Shown piece after piece: positions 1 through 7,388 of a DNA stretch of 17,243 nt. Source of the stretch: CAYMLL01 sp964390645 (GTDB lineage: Bacteria; Planctomycetota; UBA8108). Under the pieces are notes generated by a model that worked only from the letters and a program-made list of their open reading frames with translations, did no database searches and had not been told where the DNA came from. Location: contig CAYMLL010000158.1 of assembly GCA_964390645.1 (NCBI GenBank), positions 1 to 17,243 of the forward strand. Direction: 5' to 3'. The translations under genes and the position numbers were made by a program. Position 1 is the stretch's first letter. The number at the start of each line of letters is the position of its first letter.

Positions 1-78
1 GTCACGGACTGGTGGTGTCACACCGTCGACAGAAGATCGAAGCTGGAGATCACCGGCGTGGAGCTGCTCGTTCGATAG
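1..78 (+). CDS. C-terminal end of an unidentified protein (5'-truncated by window edge)
   Basis: The frame starting at base 1 is open to a TAG at 76-78 and gives 25 residues ending KLEITGVELLVR. About 20 of the 25 sense codons end in G or C, which is the bias of the clearly coding genes nearby, so this is probably the tail of a real gene running in from the left. The fragment is too short to assign a family and has no visible motif. The next gene starts 76 nt downstream on the same strand, so the two could share a transcript, but nothing in the sequence proves it. Confidence 0.5.
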   Translation, partial: VTDWWCHTVDRRSKLEITGVELLVR

Positions 79-140
79 TCTTCATCGCCCCGTGATCAGC
101 TCGTTGGGTTCGCGGAGCAAACTTCGACAATCATCCAGTC

Positions 141-145
141 AGGAG
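141..145 (+). promoter_or_regulatory. Shine-Dalgarno AGGAG setting a GTG start at 155
   Basis: AGGAG lies 9 nt upstream of a GTG at 155. The reading frame also has an ATG at 92, but starting there would put 21 polar residues before the signal peptide and has no comparable ribosome binding site. The GTG start places the basic residue and hydrophobic core of the leader right at the N-terminus. Confidence 0.7.
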
Positions 146-154
146 AATCCCACG

Positions 155-1390
155 GTGACTCGTACTACAATCGCGTTGACCCTGTTCGCTTTCATCTTCG
201 CGCCCGCGGTCAGGACGATCGCGGACGACGATGCTCCCGACAAGAAGATCGAGGCTGCCGAGGAGCCAGTCGATCTGGAAGAGCTGGGTGCGAAGCTCAA
301 GGCGGCGGTTGCGGCCGGCAAGCTGACCGAGGCGGAGGCGAAAGCCAAGTGGGCGGAGCTGACGAAGCAGAGCGAGGCCAGGAAGGGTCGCAGGCAACCC
401 GAGGGGGACGACCTCGAGGGCGTCTGGAAGCGGCTCGAGGCGGCGGTCAAGGCCGGCAAGCTGACGCAGGAGCAAGCCGAGGCCAAGATGATCGCGATCA
501 AGAGGAGCGCCGACAAGAAGGGCAAGGCTGCCAAGCAGCCCGTCGATCGCAAGGGACTGGACGCGATACTCGAGGCGGCGGTCAAGGCCGGCAAGCTGAC
601 CCGGGAGGAAGCGGACGCCAAGAGGGCTGTCCTGAAACGCAGGCTCGAGGCGAGCCGCCAGCGCCAGCCCTTCCTGCCTCTCGATGCCGGTGCGGTGGAC
701 GAGACGCAACCGGCGCGCGGCTTCACGACCCCCCCCGCCGCGGTCTCACGCGAAGGCTCGGCCTCGACCCTCATCTTCGGATGGGCCGCGAACGCGACGC
801 ACCGGTTCATGGACAGCACGCACCAGGGCAAGCCTCGCGAGATCCGCGCCGTTTCCTTCCGGCTCGACCAGAGAGAGCACGATGCCATCGGTCGAACCTG
901 GTCCAACGTGATTCTTCGTGTCGCGCACGGCGACTGGAAGTCCATTCAGTACAACAAGTCCGAGGAGTACACCCTCACCGACGATCCGGTCAAGGTCTTC
1001 GACCGGGAGTGGAGCTTCCCCGCGGTCACTGGACGGCCGCCGCTGACGCCGGCTTCATGGGGTGGCCTGCAGAACAGCCTGACCTTCCGGTTCTCGAAGC
1101 CGTGGCAGTACAACGGCAGGGACGCGATCTTCCTCGAGTTCGAGTTCAGCGGCGGCACCGCGCACAACGGCAAGCCGTGGGTCGGTCAGAACCCGAAGGG
1201 CTTCGAGTACTTCCTCGACTCGATGCCCGAGGACGGCGGCTGGCGCGAAGCACGGGCGGCAGGCGCGATCAACTACGAGGCGAGCATCGTGCCGGCTGCG
1301 ACGTCCTACGCGGCCACGTCGAGTCCAACCGACATGTCGGCGTGGACCGCGGCCGCCAAGGGCATGCCGTTCATCCACTACCATGACTGA
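155..1390 (+). CDS. Exported protein with three SHOCT-like repeats and an unknown C-terminal domain
   Basis: A 411-residue protein starting at GTG 155. Residues 1-22 form a signal peptide (TRTTIALTLFAFIFAPA, with likely cleavage near the alanines before the DDD run), so it is probably exported. Residues about 40-185 are highly charged and helical and contain three copies of a unit reading roughly LEAAVKAGKLTxEEAxAK, starting near residues 48, 94 and 139. This helix-GKLT-helix pattern resembles the short SHOCT domain, an oligomerisation or protein-interaction hairpin; the resemblance is by eye only. Residues about 205-411 form a separate globular domain rich in aromatic residues, with predicted beta character (AVSFRLDQRE, LTFRFSKPWQY, IFLEFEFSGG). 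I recall similar unnamed domains in Planctomycetota exported proteins but cannot give it a function. The stop codon is 16 nt before the start of the cytochrome-fusion gene, so the two are almost certainly co-transcribed. Confidence 0.85.
   Translation: MTRTTIALTLFAFIFAPAVRTIADDDAPDKKIEAAEEPVDLEELGAKLKAAVAAGKLTEAEAKAKWAELTKQSEARKGRRQPEGDDLEGVWKRLEAAVKAGKLTQEQAEAKMIAIKRSADKKGKAAKQPVDRKGLDAILEAAVKAGKLTREEADAKRAVLKRRLEASRQRQPFLPLDAGAVDETQPARGFTTPPAAVSREGSASTLIFGWAANATHRFMDSTHQGKPREIRAVSFRLDQREHDAIGRTWSNVILRVAHGDWKSIQYNKSEEYTLTDDPVKVFDREWSFPAVTGRPPLTPASWGGLQNSLTFRFSKPWQYNGRDAIFLEFEFSGGTAHNGKPWVGQNPKGFEYFLDSMPEDGGWREARAAGAINYEASIVPAATSYAATSSPTDMSAWTAAAKGMPFIHYHD
296..600 (+). repeat. Three in-gene direct repeats encoding the SHOCT-like units
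   Basis: A 32-nt core occurs at 296-327, 434-465 and 569-600, spaced 138 and 135 nt apart (46 and 45 codons). The second and third copies are identical over all 32 nt, including third codon positions. The first copy differs at about 4 positions. This points to recent tandem duplication or gene conversion within the gene rather than old repeats kept similar only at protein level. Confidence 0.9.
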
Positions 1391-1396
1391 GGAGGT
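1390..1396 (+). promoter_or_regulatory. Shine-Dalgarno AGGAGGT setting the ATG start at 1407
   Basis: AGGAGGT overlaps the last base of the upstream TGA stop and lies 10 nt before ATG 1407. An earlier in-frame ATG at 1383 overlaps the upstream gene, but it lies before this site and would add the residues MTEEVVAA ahead of the signal peptide. Ribosomes terminating on the upstream gene would sit on this site, which suggests translational coupling. Confidence 0.75.
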
Positions 1397-1406
1397 TGTG
1401 GCAGCC

Positions 1407-4400
1407 ATGCCGGGTCGCGTCGTCTCCGGTCTCGCCCTGGTCTGCCTGATCGGCACAACGACGCTGACGCCGTCGGAGTCCCCGGGCGGCCGGAGCACGG
1501 CGACTTCACCGACCTCGTTCACGAACTTCGAGAGCCCGCAGGCACGTTCGCTGGCGATATCCGCCGACGGGTCGCGACTCTACGCGGTCAACACGCCGGC
1601 ACATTCGGTGTCGGTCTACTCCCTGGGGAAGCCGAAGGAGCCCGTGCTGATCAAGGAGATTCCCGTCGGGCTCGATCCGGTGTCGGTGGCGTTGCGTTCG
1701 AGAGACGAGGTGTGGGTGGTCAATCACGTCTCCGACTCGGTCAGCGTGGTCGACATGACCCGCGAAGTTGTCGTCGATACGATTCGCGTCGGTGACAGGC
1801 CGGGTGACGTCGTGTTCGCAGGCAGCCCGCAGCGAGCGTTCGTCTCCTCGATGACCGAGCGCGCGGTGTCCGTCATCGACCCGGACACACGAAGAGTCGT
1901 GAAGATCATCCCGTTGTTCGGGAGCGACCCGCGGACGCTGCTCGCGAGTGAAGACGGCCGATCCGTCTGGGTCGCGATCGGTCGGTCCGGCAACAAGACC
2001 ACTGTCGTGCCGCACACGATGGCTCCGCCACCGCCGGCGGTGACGAACGAGGAGCTTCCGGCGGCTCCCCGGCAGGGCATCATCGTGGACTGCGATGACC
2101 CGATCTGGAAGCGCCGGATCGATGTCACGCTCCCGGATCACGACGTCGTCGAGATCGACGTCGCCTCACTCACCGTCCGCCGCAGCTACCAGGGTGTCGG
2201 TACGATCCTGTTCAATCTGGCCCGGCGTCCGGGCACGGACGAGCTGTGGGTGGCGAACACGCACGCGCGCAACCTCGTGCGCTTCGAGCCAGGGCTCAGG
2301 GGGCACGTGATCGACAGCCAGATCACGCGGATCGCCACCGGGGCCGCTCCTGGCATCTTCATCGATGACTTGAACGCCGGGATCGACTACCGGAAGCTCC
2401 CGAACGCCGAGGCGCTGTCGACCGCGCTGGCCCAGCCGACGGACGTCGTCTTCGACGGCGCTGGCCAGGTTGCGTACGTGGCTGCCTTCGGAACCGACCG
2501 GATCGGCGTGCTCGACGCGAAGGGCTCGGTCACCGCGCGCATCGAGGTCGGCGAAACGCCTGGTGACGTCGCGGCTCCACGCACGAAGCGTGGGCCTCGC
2601 TCTCTGGCGCACCATCCGGGCCAGAACGTGCTGTACGTGCTCAATCGACTGTCGAACACCCTCTCGGTCATCGATACCACGACGCGAGAGGTCGTTCGCG
2701 AGGTAGGCTTGTTCGATCCGACGCCGCCGTCCATCCGCGAGGGCCGCGGGTTCCTGTTCGACGCGAAGCTCTCGGGCAACGGAACGGTGTCGTGCGCGTC
2801 TTGCCACGTCGATGCGGACCGTGACGGGCTGGCCTGGGACCTCGGCGATCCCGGCGGGAGGATGTTCAGCAACGGCAGTCAGACCCTGCTGCACCCGATG
2901 AAGGGGCCGCTGCTCACGCAGTCCCTTCGTGGACTTCTGGGCGAGCGTATCTTCCACTGGCGTGCGGACCGACCAGGTCTCGCCTCGTTCAACGCCGCGT
3001 TTCACGACCTGCTGGGGGGACAGCACCTCGGCGCGGAGGATCTGTCCACCTTCGTGAGATACCTGCGGAGCATTCGCTTCGCTCCGAATCCGAACCGCAA
3101 CCTGGACGATACTCTGCCAGCGACGCCGGTCGGCGTGAGCGCCAGGGACGGCGAGAGGATCTTTCTGACGAAGAACGAGGTCGGCCGGGAAGGGAGCACC
3201 CGGTTCCGGTGTGTCGGCTGCCACGGGAACGAGACGGGCTCGGGCGCGTTCGGGTTTTCCGGCCTGATCGGTCAGCCGACGAAGGCCGCTCAGCTGCGCG
3301 GGCTCCACGAACGTCGCGGTCGGAAGCCGACGGAGGAGGGCCGCGCCTCGGGGTTCGGCTACGGCGCCGACGGATCGAAGGACGACCTGCCCGCGTTTCT
3401 GTCGAGCGCCCACCGATTCAGCCCACTGACCGCGAACGAGAAAACAGCCCTCGAGCGCTTCTTGTTCGCGTTCCCGACCGAGACGGCTCCCGTTGTCGGC
3501 TTCACCCGCACCGTGACCGCGGCGAACGCGAAGGCCACTGCGGTGGTCACGGATCTGCATCTCCTCGTCGGACAGGCAGAGCTCGGCAGGTGCGATCTTG
3601 TCGTGAAGGGACTCCTTGACGATCGGCACGTCGGTTTCGTCTACGACGCCGTGAAGAAGAGCTTCGCGCGAGACAGCACTGGCCTGGCGCCGTTGACCAT
3701 GGTTCAGCTCACCTCTGCGCTCGGACAAGCCGGCTCGGTTCTGACGTTTGTCGCCGTGCCTCCCCGTAGCGGCAGGCGGCTGGGCATCGACCGAGATGCT
3801 GACGGCACGCTGGACGGCGACGGGAGCCTGGCGCCGACGGACAGGCGCGAGGATCAGACCGGGAAGGAAGAGCACTGGAGTCAGTTTCGTGGTCCGAATG
3901 GCGACGGCAAGGGCCTGGCGACGGATCTTCCGGTCGAGTTCAGCGAAACGCGGCGCGTACGCTGGAAGACGCCCATTCACGACAAGGGGTGGTCTTCCCC
4001 TGTTGTCTGGGGCGACCGGATCTGGTTGACGACCGGACGGTGGGACGGCTCTCAGCTGTTCGCCATCTGTGTCGACTTCGAGAGCGGCAAGGTCGTACAC
4101 GACATCAAGGTGTTCGACGTGGAGCAGCCCCCGCCGGAGTACCCTGAACTGAACAGTCACGCGACGCCCACTCCCGTCGTCGAGGATGGACGCGTCTATG
4201 TTCACTTCGGAAGCTACGGAACGGCCTGCCTGGACACGAGAAGCGGCGAGAAGCTGTGGGAGCGTCGGGATCTGAGATGCGATCACCGGGTGCGCCCTGC
4301 ATCTTCGCCGATCATCGGTGGCGACTCGCTGTTCCTCACGTTTGACGGAGTCGACAAGCAGTTCATCGTTGCCCTCGATAAGGCGACCGGCAAGACCCTG

Positions 4401-5117
4401 TGGCTGCAGCACCGTCGGGTCGATTCGGACTTCATCGCCGTCCTCAGGGCTCAGGGTGTCGAGAACCCTGAAGAGGCTGCAAAGGAGAAGCCGAACGACA
4501 ACCGGAAGTCCTACGCAACGCCCACGATCATCGAGCATCAGGGAAAGAGGCAGCTGATCAGCCCTGCAGCCGAGGTCACGATCTCCTACGATCCGGAAAC
4601 TGGCAAGGAGCTGTGGCGTGTACGTCATCAGGGTTGGGGCTGGAACGTGGCATGCCGACCGGTCTACGAGCACGGCCTCGTCTTTCTTACCACGGGGGTA
4701 GCCAGGACCTTGCTTGCCGTCCGCCCCTCGGGGACTGGCGATGTGACGGACACCCATGTCGTCTGGCGCACCAGAAAAAGCACTTCCAGCATCTCGTCTC
4801 CGTTGATCGTGGATGATCTCCTGTTCATGATCAGCGACGGCGGCGGAATCGTGAGCTGTCTGGAGGCGAAGTCCGGGCGTCAAGTCTGGAGAGAGCGGCT
4901 CGGAGGCATTCAGAGCCACTGGGCCTCCCCGGTGTGTTCAGACGGCAAGATCTACTTCTTCAGCAAGGAAGGAAGAGTGTCGGTCATCTCGGCGGCGCGA
5001 GAATTCCAGCTGCTGGCCGCGAACAAGTTCGACCGGGGCTTCAACGCGTCGCCGGCGATCGTCGACGATGCGATGATCCTGCGATCGCTCACACACCTTT
5101 ACCGCATCGAGAAATAG
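1407..5117 (+). CDS. YVTN beta-propeller / di-haem cytochrome c / PQQ-like beta-propeller fusion protein
   Basis: A 1236-residue exported protein. Residues 1-25 are a signal peptide (VVSGLALVCLIGTTT). Residues about 35-440 form a YVTN-type propeller with repeats such as RLYAVNTPAHSVSVYS, EVWVVNHVSDSVSVVD and VLYVLNRLSNTLSVIDT. Residues about 440-790 are a c-type cytochrome region with two CxxCH haem sites, CASCH at 463-467 and CVGCH at 602-606. Between them lie GLAWDLGDPGG and FHWRADRPG, typical of di-haem cytochromes attached to YVTN propellers. An acidic DRDADGTLDGDG segment (795-806), which I recall as a usual C-terminal ending in such cytochromes, is followed by a short linker and a PQQ-like propeller (822-1236) beginning WSQFRGPNGDG and containing repeats such as TGKTLWLQH and TGKELWRV. 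Covalent haem binding requires export, consistent with the leader. A redox or substrate-oxidising role is inferred; no substrate can be named. PQQ binding itself is not shown. Confidence 0.9.
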   Translation: MPGRVVSGLALVCLIGTTTLTPSESPGGRSTATSPTSFTNFESPQARSLAISADGSRLYAVNTPAHSVSVYSLGKPKEPVLIKEIPVGLDPVSVALRSRDEVWVVNHVSDSVSVVDMTREVVVDTIRVGDRPGDVVFAGSPQRAFVSSMTERAVSVIDPDTRRVVKIIPLFGSDPRTLLASEDGRSVWVAIGRSGNKTTVVPHTMAPPPPAVTNEELPAAPRQGIIVDCDDPIWKRRIDVTLPDHDVVEIDVASLTVRRSYQGVGTILFNLARRPGTDELWVANTHARNLVRFEPGLRGHVIDSQITRIATGAAPGIFIDDLNAGIDYRKLPNAEALSTALAQPTDVVFDGAGQVAYVAAFGTDRIGVLDAKGSVTARIEVGETPGDVAAPRTKRGPRSLAHHPGQNVLYVLNRLSNTLSVIDTTTREVVREVGLFDPTPPSIREGRGFLFDAKLSGNGTVSCASCHVDADRDGLAWDLGDPGGRMFSNGSQTLLHPMKGPLLTQSLRGLLGERIFHWRADRPGLASFNAAFHDLLGGQHLGAEDLSTFVRYLRSIRFAPNPNRNLDDTLPATPVGVSARDGERIFLTKNEVGREGSTRFRCVGCHGNETGSGAFGFSGLIGQPTKAAQLRGLHERRGRKPTEEGRASGFGYGADGSKDDLPAFLSSAHRFSPLTANEKTALERFLFAFPTETAPVVGFTRTVTAANAKATAVVTDLHLLVGQAELGRCDLVVKGLLDDRHVGFVYDAVKKSFARDSTGLAPLTMVQLTSALGQAGSVLTFVAVPPRSGRRLGIDRDADGTLDGDGSLAPTDRREDQTGKEEHWSQFRGPNGDGKGLATDLPVEFSETRRVRWKTPIHDKGWSSPVVWGDRIWLTTGRWDGSQLFAICVDFESGKVVHDIKVFDVEQPPPEYPELNSHATPTPVVEDGRVYVHFGSYGTACLDTRSGEKLWERRDLRCDHRVRPASSPIIGGDSLFLTFDGVDKQFIVALDKATGKTLWLQHRRVDSDFIAVLRAQGVENPEEAAKEKPNDNRKSYATPTIIEHQGKRQLISPAAEVTISYDPETGKELWRVRHQGWGWNVACRPVYEHGLVFLTTGVARTLLAVRPSGTGDVTDTHVVWRTRKSTSSISSPLIVDDLLFMISDGGGIVSCLEAKSGRQVWRERLGGIQSHWASPVCSDGKIYFFSKEGRVSVISAAREFQLLAANKFDRGFNASPAIVDDAMILRSLTHLYRIEK

Positions 5118-5129
5118 CCGAATCCGGAA

Positions 5130-5430
5130 GACCGGGCTCCGGACAGCCGCTTGCGTGCTCGGTCTGTCGGTGAAGAGGCGGGCAGTCGACATCGTCCGGG
5201 ACGTCGGGACGGCGAGCTGGCAGAAGGTCTTCAGCAGGGCGCAGAGCGAGACTCGTGGAGAACGACGCTCGCGGCGGCTCTCGATGGGCCACAGCCGCGT
5301 GGCTCGCCGGGACTCTCCAGGAACACGGCGTCGCTCGAGCGAGAGCCCGGACATCTTCAGCAGGCCGACGAAGAGTTGCAGCCGCGTCCGGATCCGGTTG
5401 TTGCGGGCGCGAAGCGCTGGTCTCCAGCTT
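5130..5430 (-). pseudogene. Probable decayed transposase/integrase fragment
   Basis: On the minus strand the sequence reads LRARNNRIRTRLQLFVGLL, then KMSGLSLERRRVPG and SLCALLKTFCQL. After that, coherent similarity seems to move into other frames: SPSR (near 5208) and then DDVDCPPLHRQTEHAS (about 5153-5200). This order matches my memory of the N-terminal part of integrase-core transposases common in Planctomycetota (a leucine-rich helix, SGFSL, a conserved SPSRY, then LDD..SCP..). No single frame carries all pieces, and there is no DDE catalytic core, so at most it is a frameshifted remnant. The match is from recall and not verified. The rest of the 584-bp spacer between the cytochrome fusion and the serpin (about 5431-5701) shows nothing I can support. 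Confidence 0.4.
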
Positions 5431-5701
5431 GCCGGTCCGGCGGGTCGGCACCCGTGTCGTCGACGTCGGTCGCGTCTTCGGCCCCGGCGACGGGGTGCTC
5501 GGCGTCCACTGGCTCTGTTGCGACCAGTGGTCGTACCCCGGGCTCTCCTTGCGGGTTGCGGGGTGGATCCGAGGACCGACAGCGAAGGGCGAGTGAACCG
5601 GAGCTGCAGTCGATTCCCGCTCCGGGTCTTCTCCTTCCCTTCGGTCTCGCTGGCGCTGACCGGCGACGAGGAGCGGGCCTTGCGGAGTCCCGCCCCAGGC
5701 A

Positions 5702-6940
5702 TCAATCCCGGCTGACCGGTCCGGTGTAACGACCGAGGAAGAGGACGCTTCCCGTCACCCTGTCGCGGACGAGGAACATGAACGGGTGATCGGCCCGGAA
5801 ACGCGGCTCCCGGCGTGCGGATCGTAGCCGGATGACCGCGCCGGTCGCCGCGGCTGCCTCGGTACCCTCCTCGTTCACCTCCACGAAGGCCTTGTGAAAC
5901 ACCGCGCTCAGGTAGAGGTTCCTGCTGCCGTCCATTCCGGAGAAGTCGGCGTCGCCGAAGGCTCTCCTCATCCCCAGGGCCTGGAGCTTGCTGGAGAGTT
6001 CGAAGCGGGAGGTCATCCTGAACTTCGGAAACCAGGTGTCGACCTTCACCTTGCGCAGCTTCCCGAGCCACCCGGACAGCTTCGCGGAGGCCAGGTTCTC
6101 CTCCAGCTCGGCGAGCCCGTCGACCTTCCGGGGCAGGAGCACGACCATGGAGACCTTGTCTCCCTTGTAGGGCATCTCGAGCACCTCGACCTCGGTGTTC
6201 GCGAAGTAGCCGAACTTGCCCTTCTGGAACATCATCGGGGTCTCTTCGCTCTTCTCGGCCGTCAGCTTGAAGGGCAGCTTGCGAGTGTTCTTTGTCTCGA
6301 ACCCGGTGGCCCAGCTCCCCTTGAAGTAGATCGCGTTGGTCAGGACCATGCGGGTCATGGAGTCGATGGCGCCGGACGGGATCAGATCCTTGATCCTGTC
6401 ACGGGTCTCGCCCTCGACCCAGCGGTTGATGACGCCACGGGCAGCCTCGGGGGCGGCGTAATCGAGCGGTCGTCCAGCGGAGCCGTACTGCGTCTCGATC
6501 ATCTCGAGGTAGGTCTTCAGGAAGGGATAGTTCTTCTGCGGCCAGAGAGCGTTGGCGATGGACAGTTCCACGTCGCCCTTGCCTCCAGCCGCCCGCAGGC
6601 TTCGCTGGAGCCCCGCGAAGGCGGCGTGCAGCCGTTCCCTCCCCAGGGGGCCGCCTTCCTTGTCGGGCTTCAGGATGAACTCGAGAGCTTCTTCCATCTG
6701 GCGCTCCGTTTCACCCCGGGATCCGCCCCAGGTCATCGCCAGAGCGGTCGAGATGCTGTAGGGCGAGAAGAACAGGTTGCCGGGCTCGTCGCTCAACTGC
6801 TCGTAGAGCTCGAGGGCGAACCTGGTGTTCCCCGCGACGAGATCTTCGGCATCGGAAGCCGGACCGGCTCCGGCAGACAGCGCGAGAATCGTGAAGACGG
6901 CCAGGCTCTTCTTCAGCCGGTGGGGGTGTGCAGCGTTCAT
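5702..6940 (-). CDS. Secreted serpin (inhibitory type, predicted P1 arginine)
   Basis: A 412-residue serine-protease inhibitor of the serpin family, a normal length for this fold. The start at ATG 6940 is preferred over upstream codons because a GAGG-rich ribosome binding site precedes it and it begins a signal peptide (KKSLAVFTILALSAGAG). Serpin landmarks are NLFFSPYSISTALAMTWGG near the N-terminus, MVLTNAIYFKGSW in the middle, and FHKAFVEVNEEGTEAAAATG followed by DHPFMFLVRD and GSVLFLGR at the end. The hinge EEGTEAAAAT (P17-P8) has the small residues needed for loop insertion, so it should be inhibitory. Counting from P17 (E357) puts P1 at R373 and P1' at S374, suggesting a trypsin-like protease target. 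It is flanked by long spacers and is probably transcribed alone. Its role, perhaps protection of the cell from exogenous proteases, is inferred. Confidence 0.95.
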   Translation of the reverse strand: MNAAHPHRLKKSLAVFTILALSAGAGPASDAEDLVAGNTRFALELYEQLSDEPGNLFFSPYSISTALAMTWGGSRGETERQMEEALEFILKPDKEGGPLGRERLHAAFAGLQRSLRAAGGKGDVELSIANALWPQKNYPFLKTYLEMIETQYGSAGRPLDYAAPEAARGVINRWVEGETRDRIKDLIPSGAIDSMTRMVLTNAIYFKGSWATGFETKNTRKLPFKLTAEKSEETPMMFQKGKFGYFANTEVEVLEMPYKGDKVSMVVLLPRKVDGLAELEENLASAKLSGWLGKLRKVKVDTWFPKFRMTSRFELSSKLQALGMRRAFGDADFSGMDGSRNLYLSAVFHKAFVEVNEEGTEAAAATGAVIRLRSARREPRFRADHPFMFLVRDRVTGSVLFLGRYTGPVSRD

Positions 6941-6945
6941 GGCGT

Positions 6946-6957
6946 ACCTCGCTCCTC
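6946..6957 (-). promoter_or_regulatory. Ribosome binding site of the serpin gene
   Basis: Reading the minus strand, GAGGAG (6957-6952) and GAGGT (6950-6946) lie 11 and 5 nt before ATG 6940. They support this start over the open frame that extends back to 7150, whose extra 70 residues are low-complexity and would bury the signal peptide. Confidence 0.65.
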
Positions 6958-7369
6958 GGTTGAACCGGGTATTCAGGATACAGACCCGTGCACCCGATCC
7001 GGAGTGTTCGTTTCCGGAAAAACGGTTTCTTCGAGGTCGCGCTTCCGTTGCGGGAGGGGCCTTCGTGGCGGCTTCCTGGCCGGCGAGCCTCCGGTGAAGC
7101 TGTCGCGTGTCAGCTTCCGGCCCGCGAGTGGGTTCGATCTTGCGGCGCACCCCCTCGACGGAACGAGCTGTTCAGCTTCGTGCTCGACGACGCGTTCTCG
7201 TGGCCCGAGCCCGGGGCCGAGGGGGGCTCGACCGGGTCCACACCGTCGCGGACTCGGGGGTGCTCGGGTCCTGTTGTCGTGTGGCGTTCGAAGGACCGGG
7301 CTCCCGAGAATTGTCGAGCGCCGCCTTCGAGGGCTCTGATCCGGGGCGGACTCTCGACGAGGCTTCCTT

Positions 7370-7383
7370 CACCGCCTGCGGTG
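7370..7383 (-). terminator. Weak hairpin just after the modular membrane protein gene
   Basis: CACCGC and GCGGTG form a perfect inverted repeat around a 2-nt centre, probably folding as a 5-bp stem with a 4-nt loop. It begins 5 nt past the TAG stop (7391-7389). There is no T-run, so termination activity is uncertain. Confidence 0.3.
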
Positions 7384-7388
7384 CTTCC

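Larger units (their letters stand above)
6941..7388. other. Intergenic region without a recognisable gene
   Basis: This 448-bp spacer holds the serpin leader at its left end and a small hairpin at its right end. Short open frames exist on both strands, but their products are arginine- and proline-rich, lack ribosome binding sites and resemble no family I know. I see no convincing -35/-10 pair for the serpin. Confidence 0.6.

Noticed and set aside
2166..4919. A 917-codon open frame antisense to the cytochrome fusion gene
   Set aside because: It lies wholly opposite a gene with clear domains; the product is Arg/Asp/Gln-rich with no family resemblance. Long antisense frames are expected in high-GC DNA with strong third-position bias.
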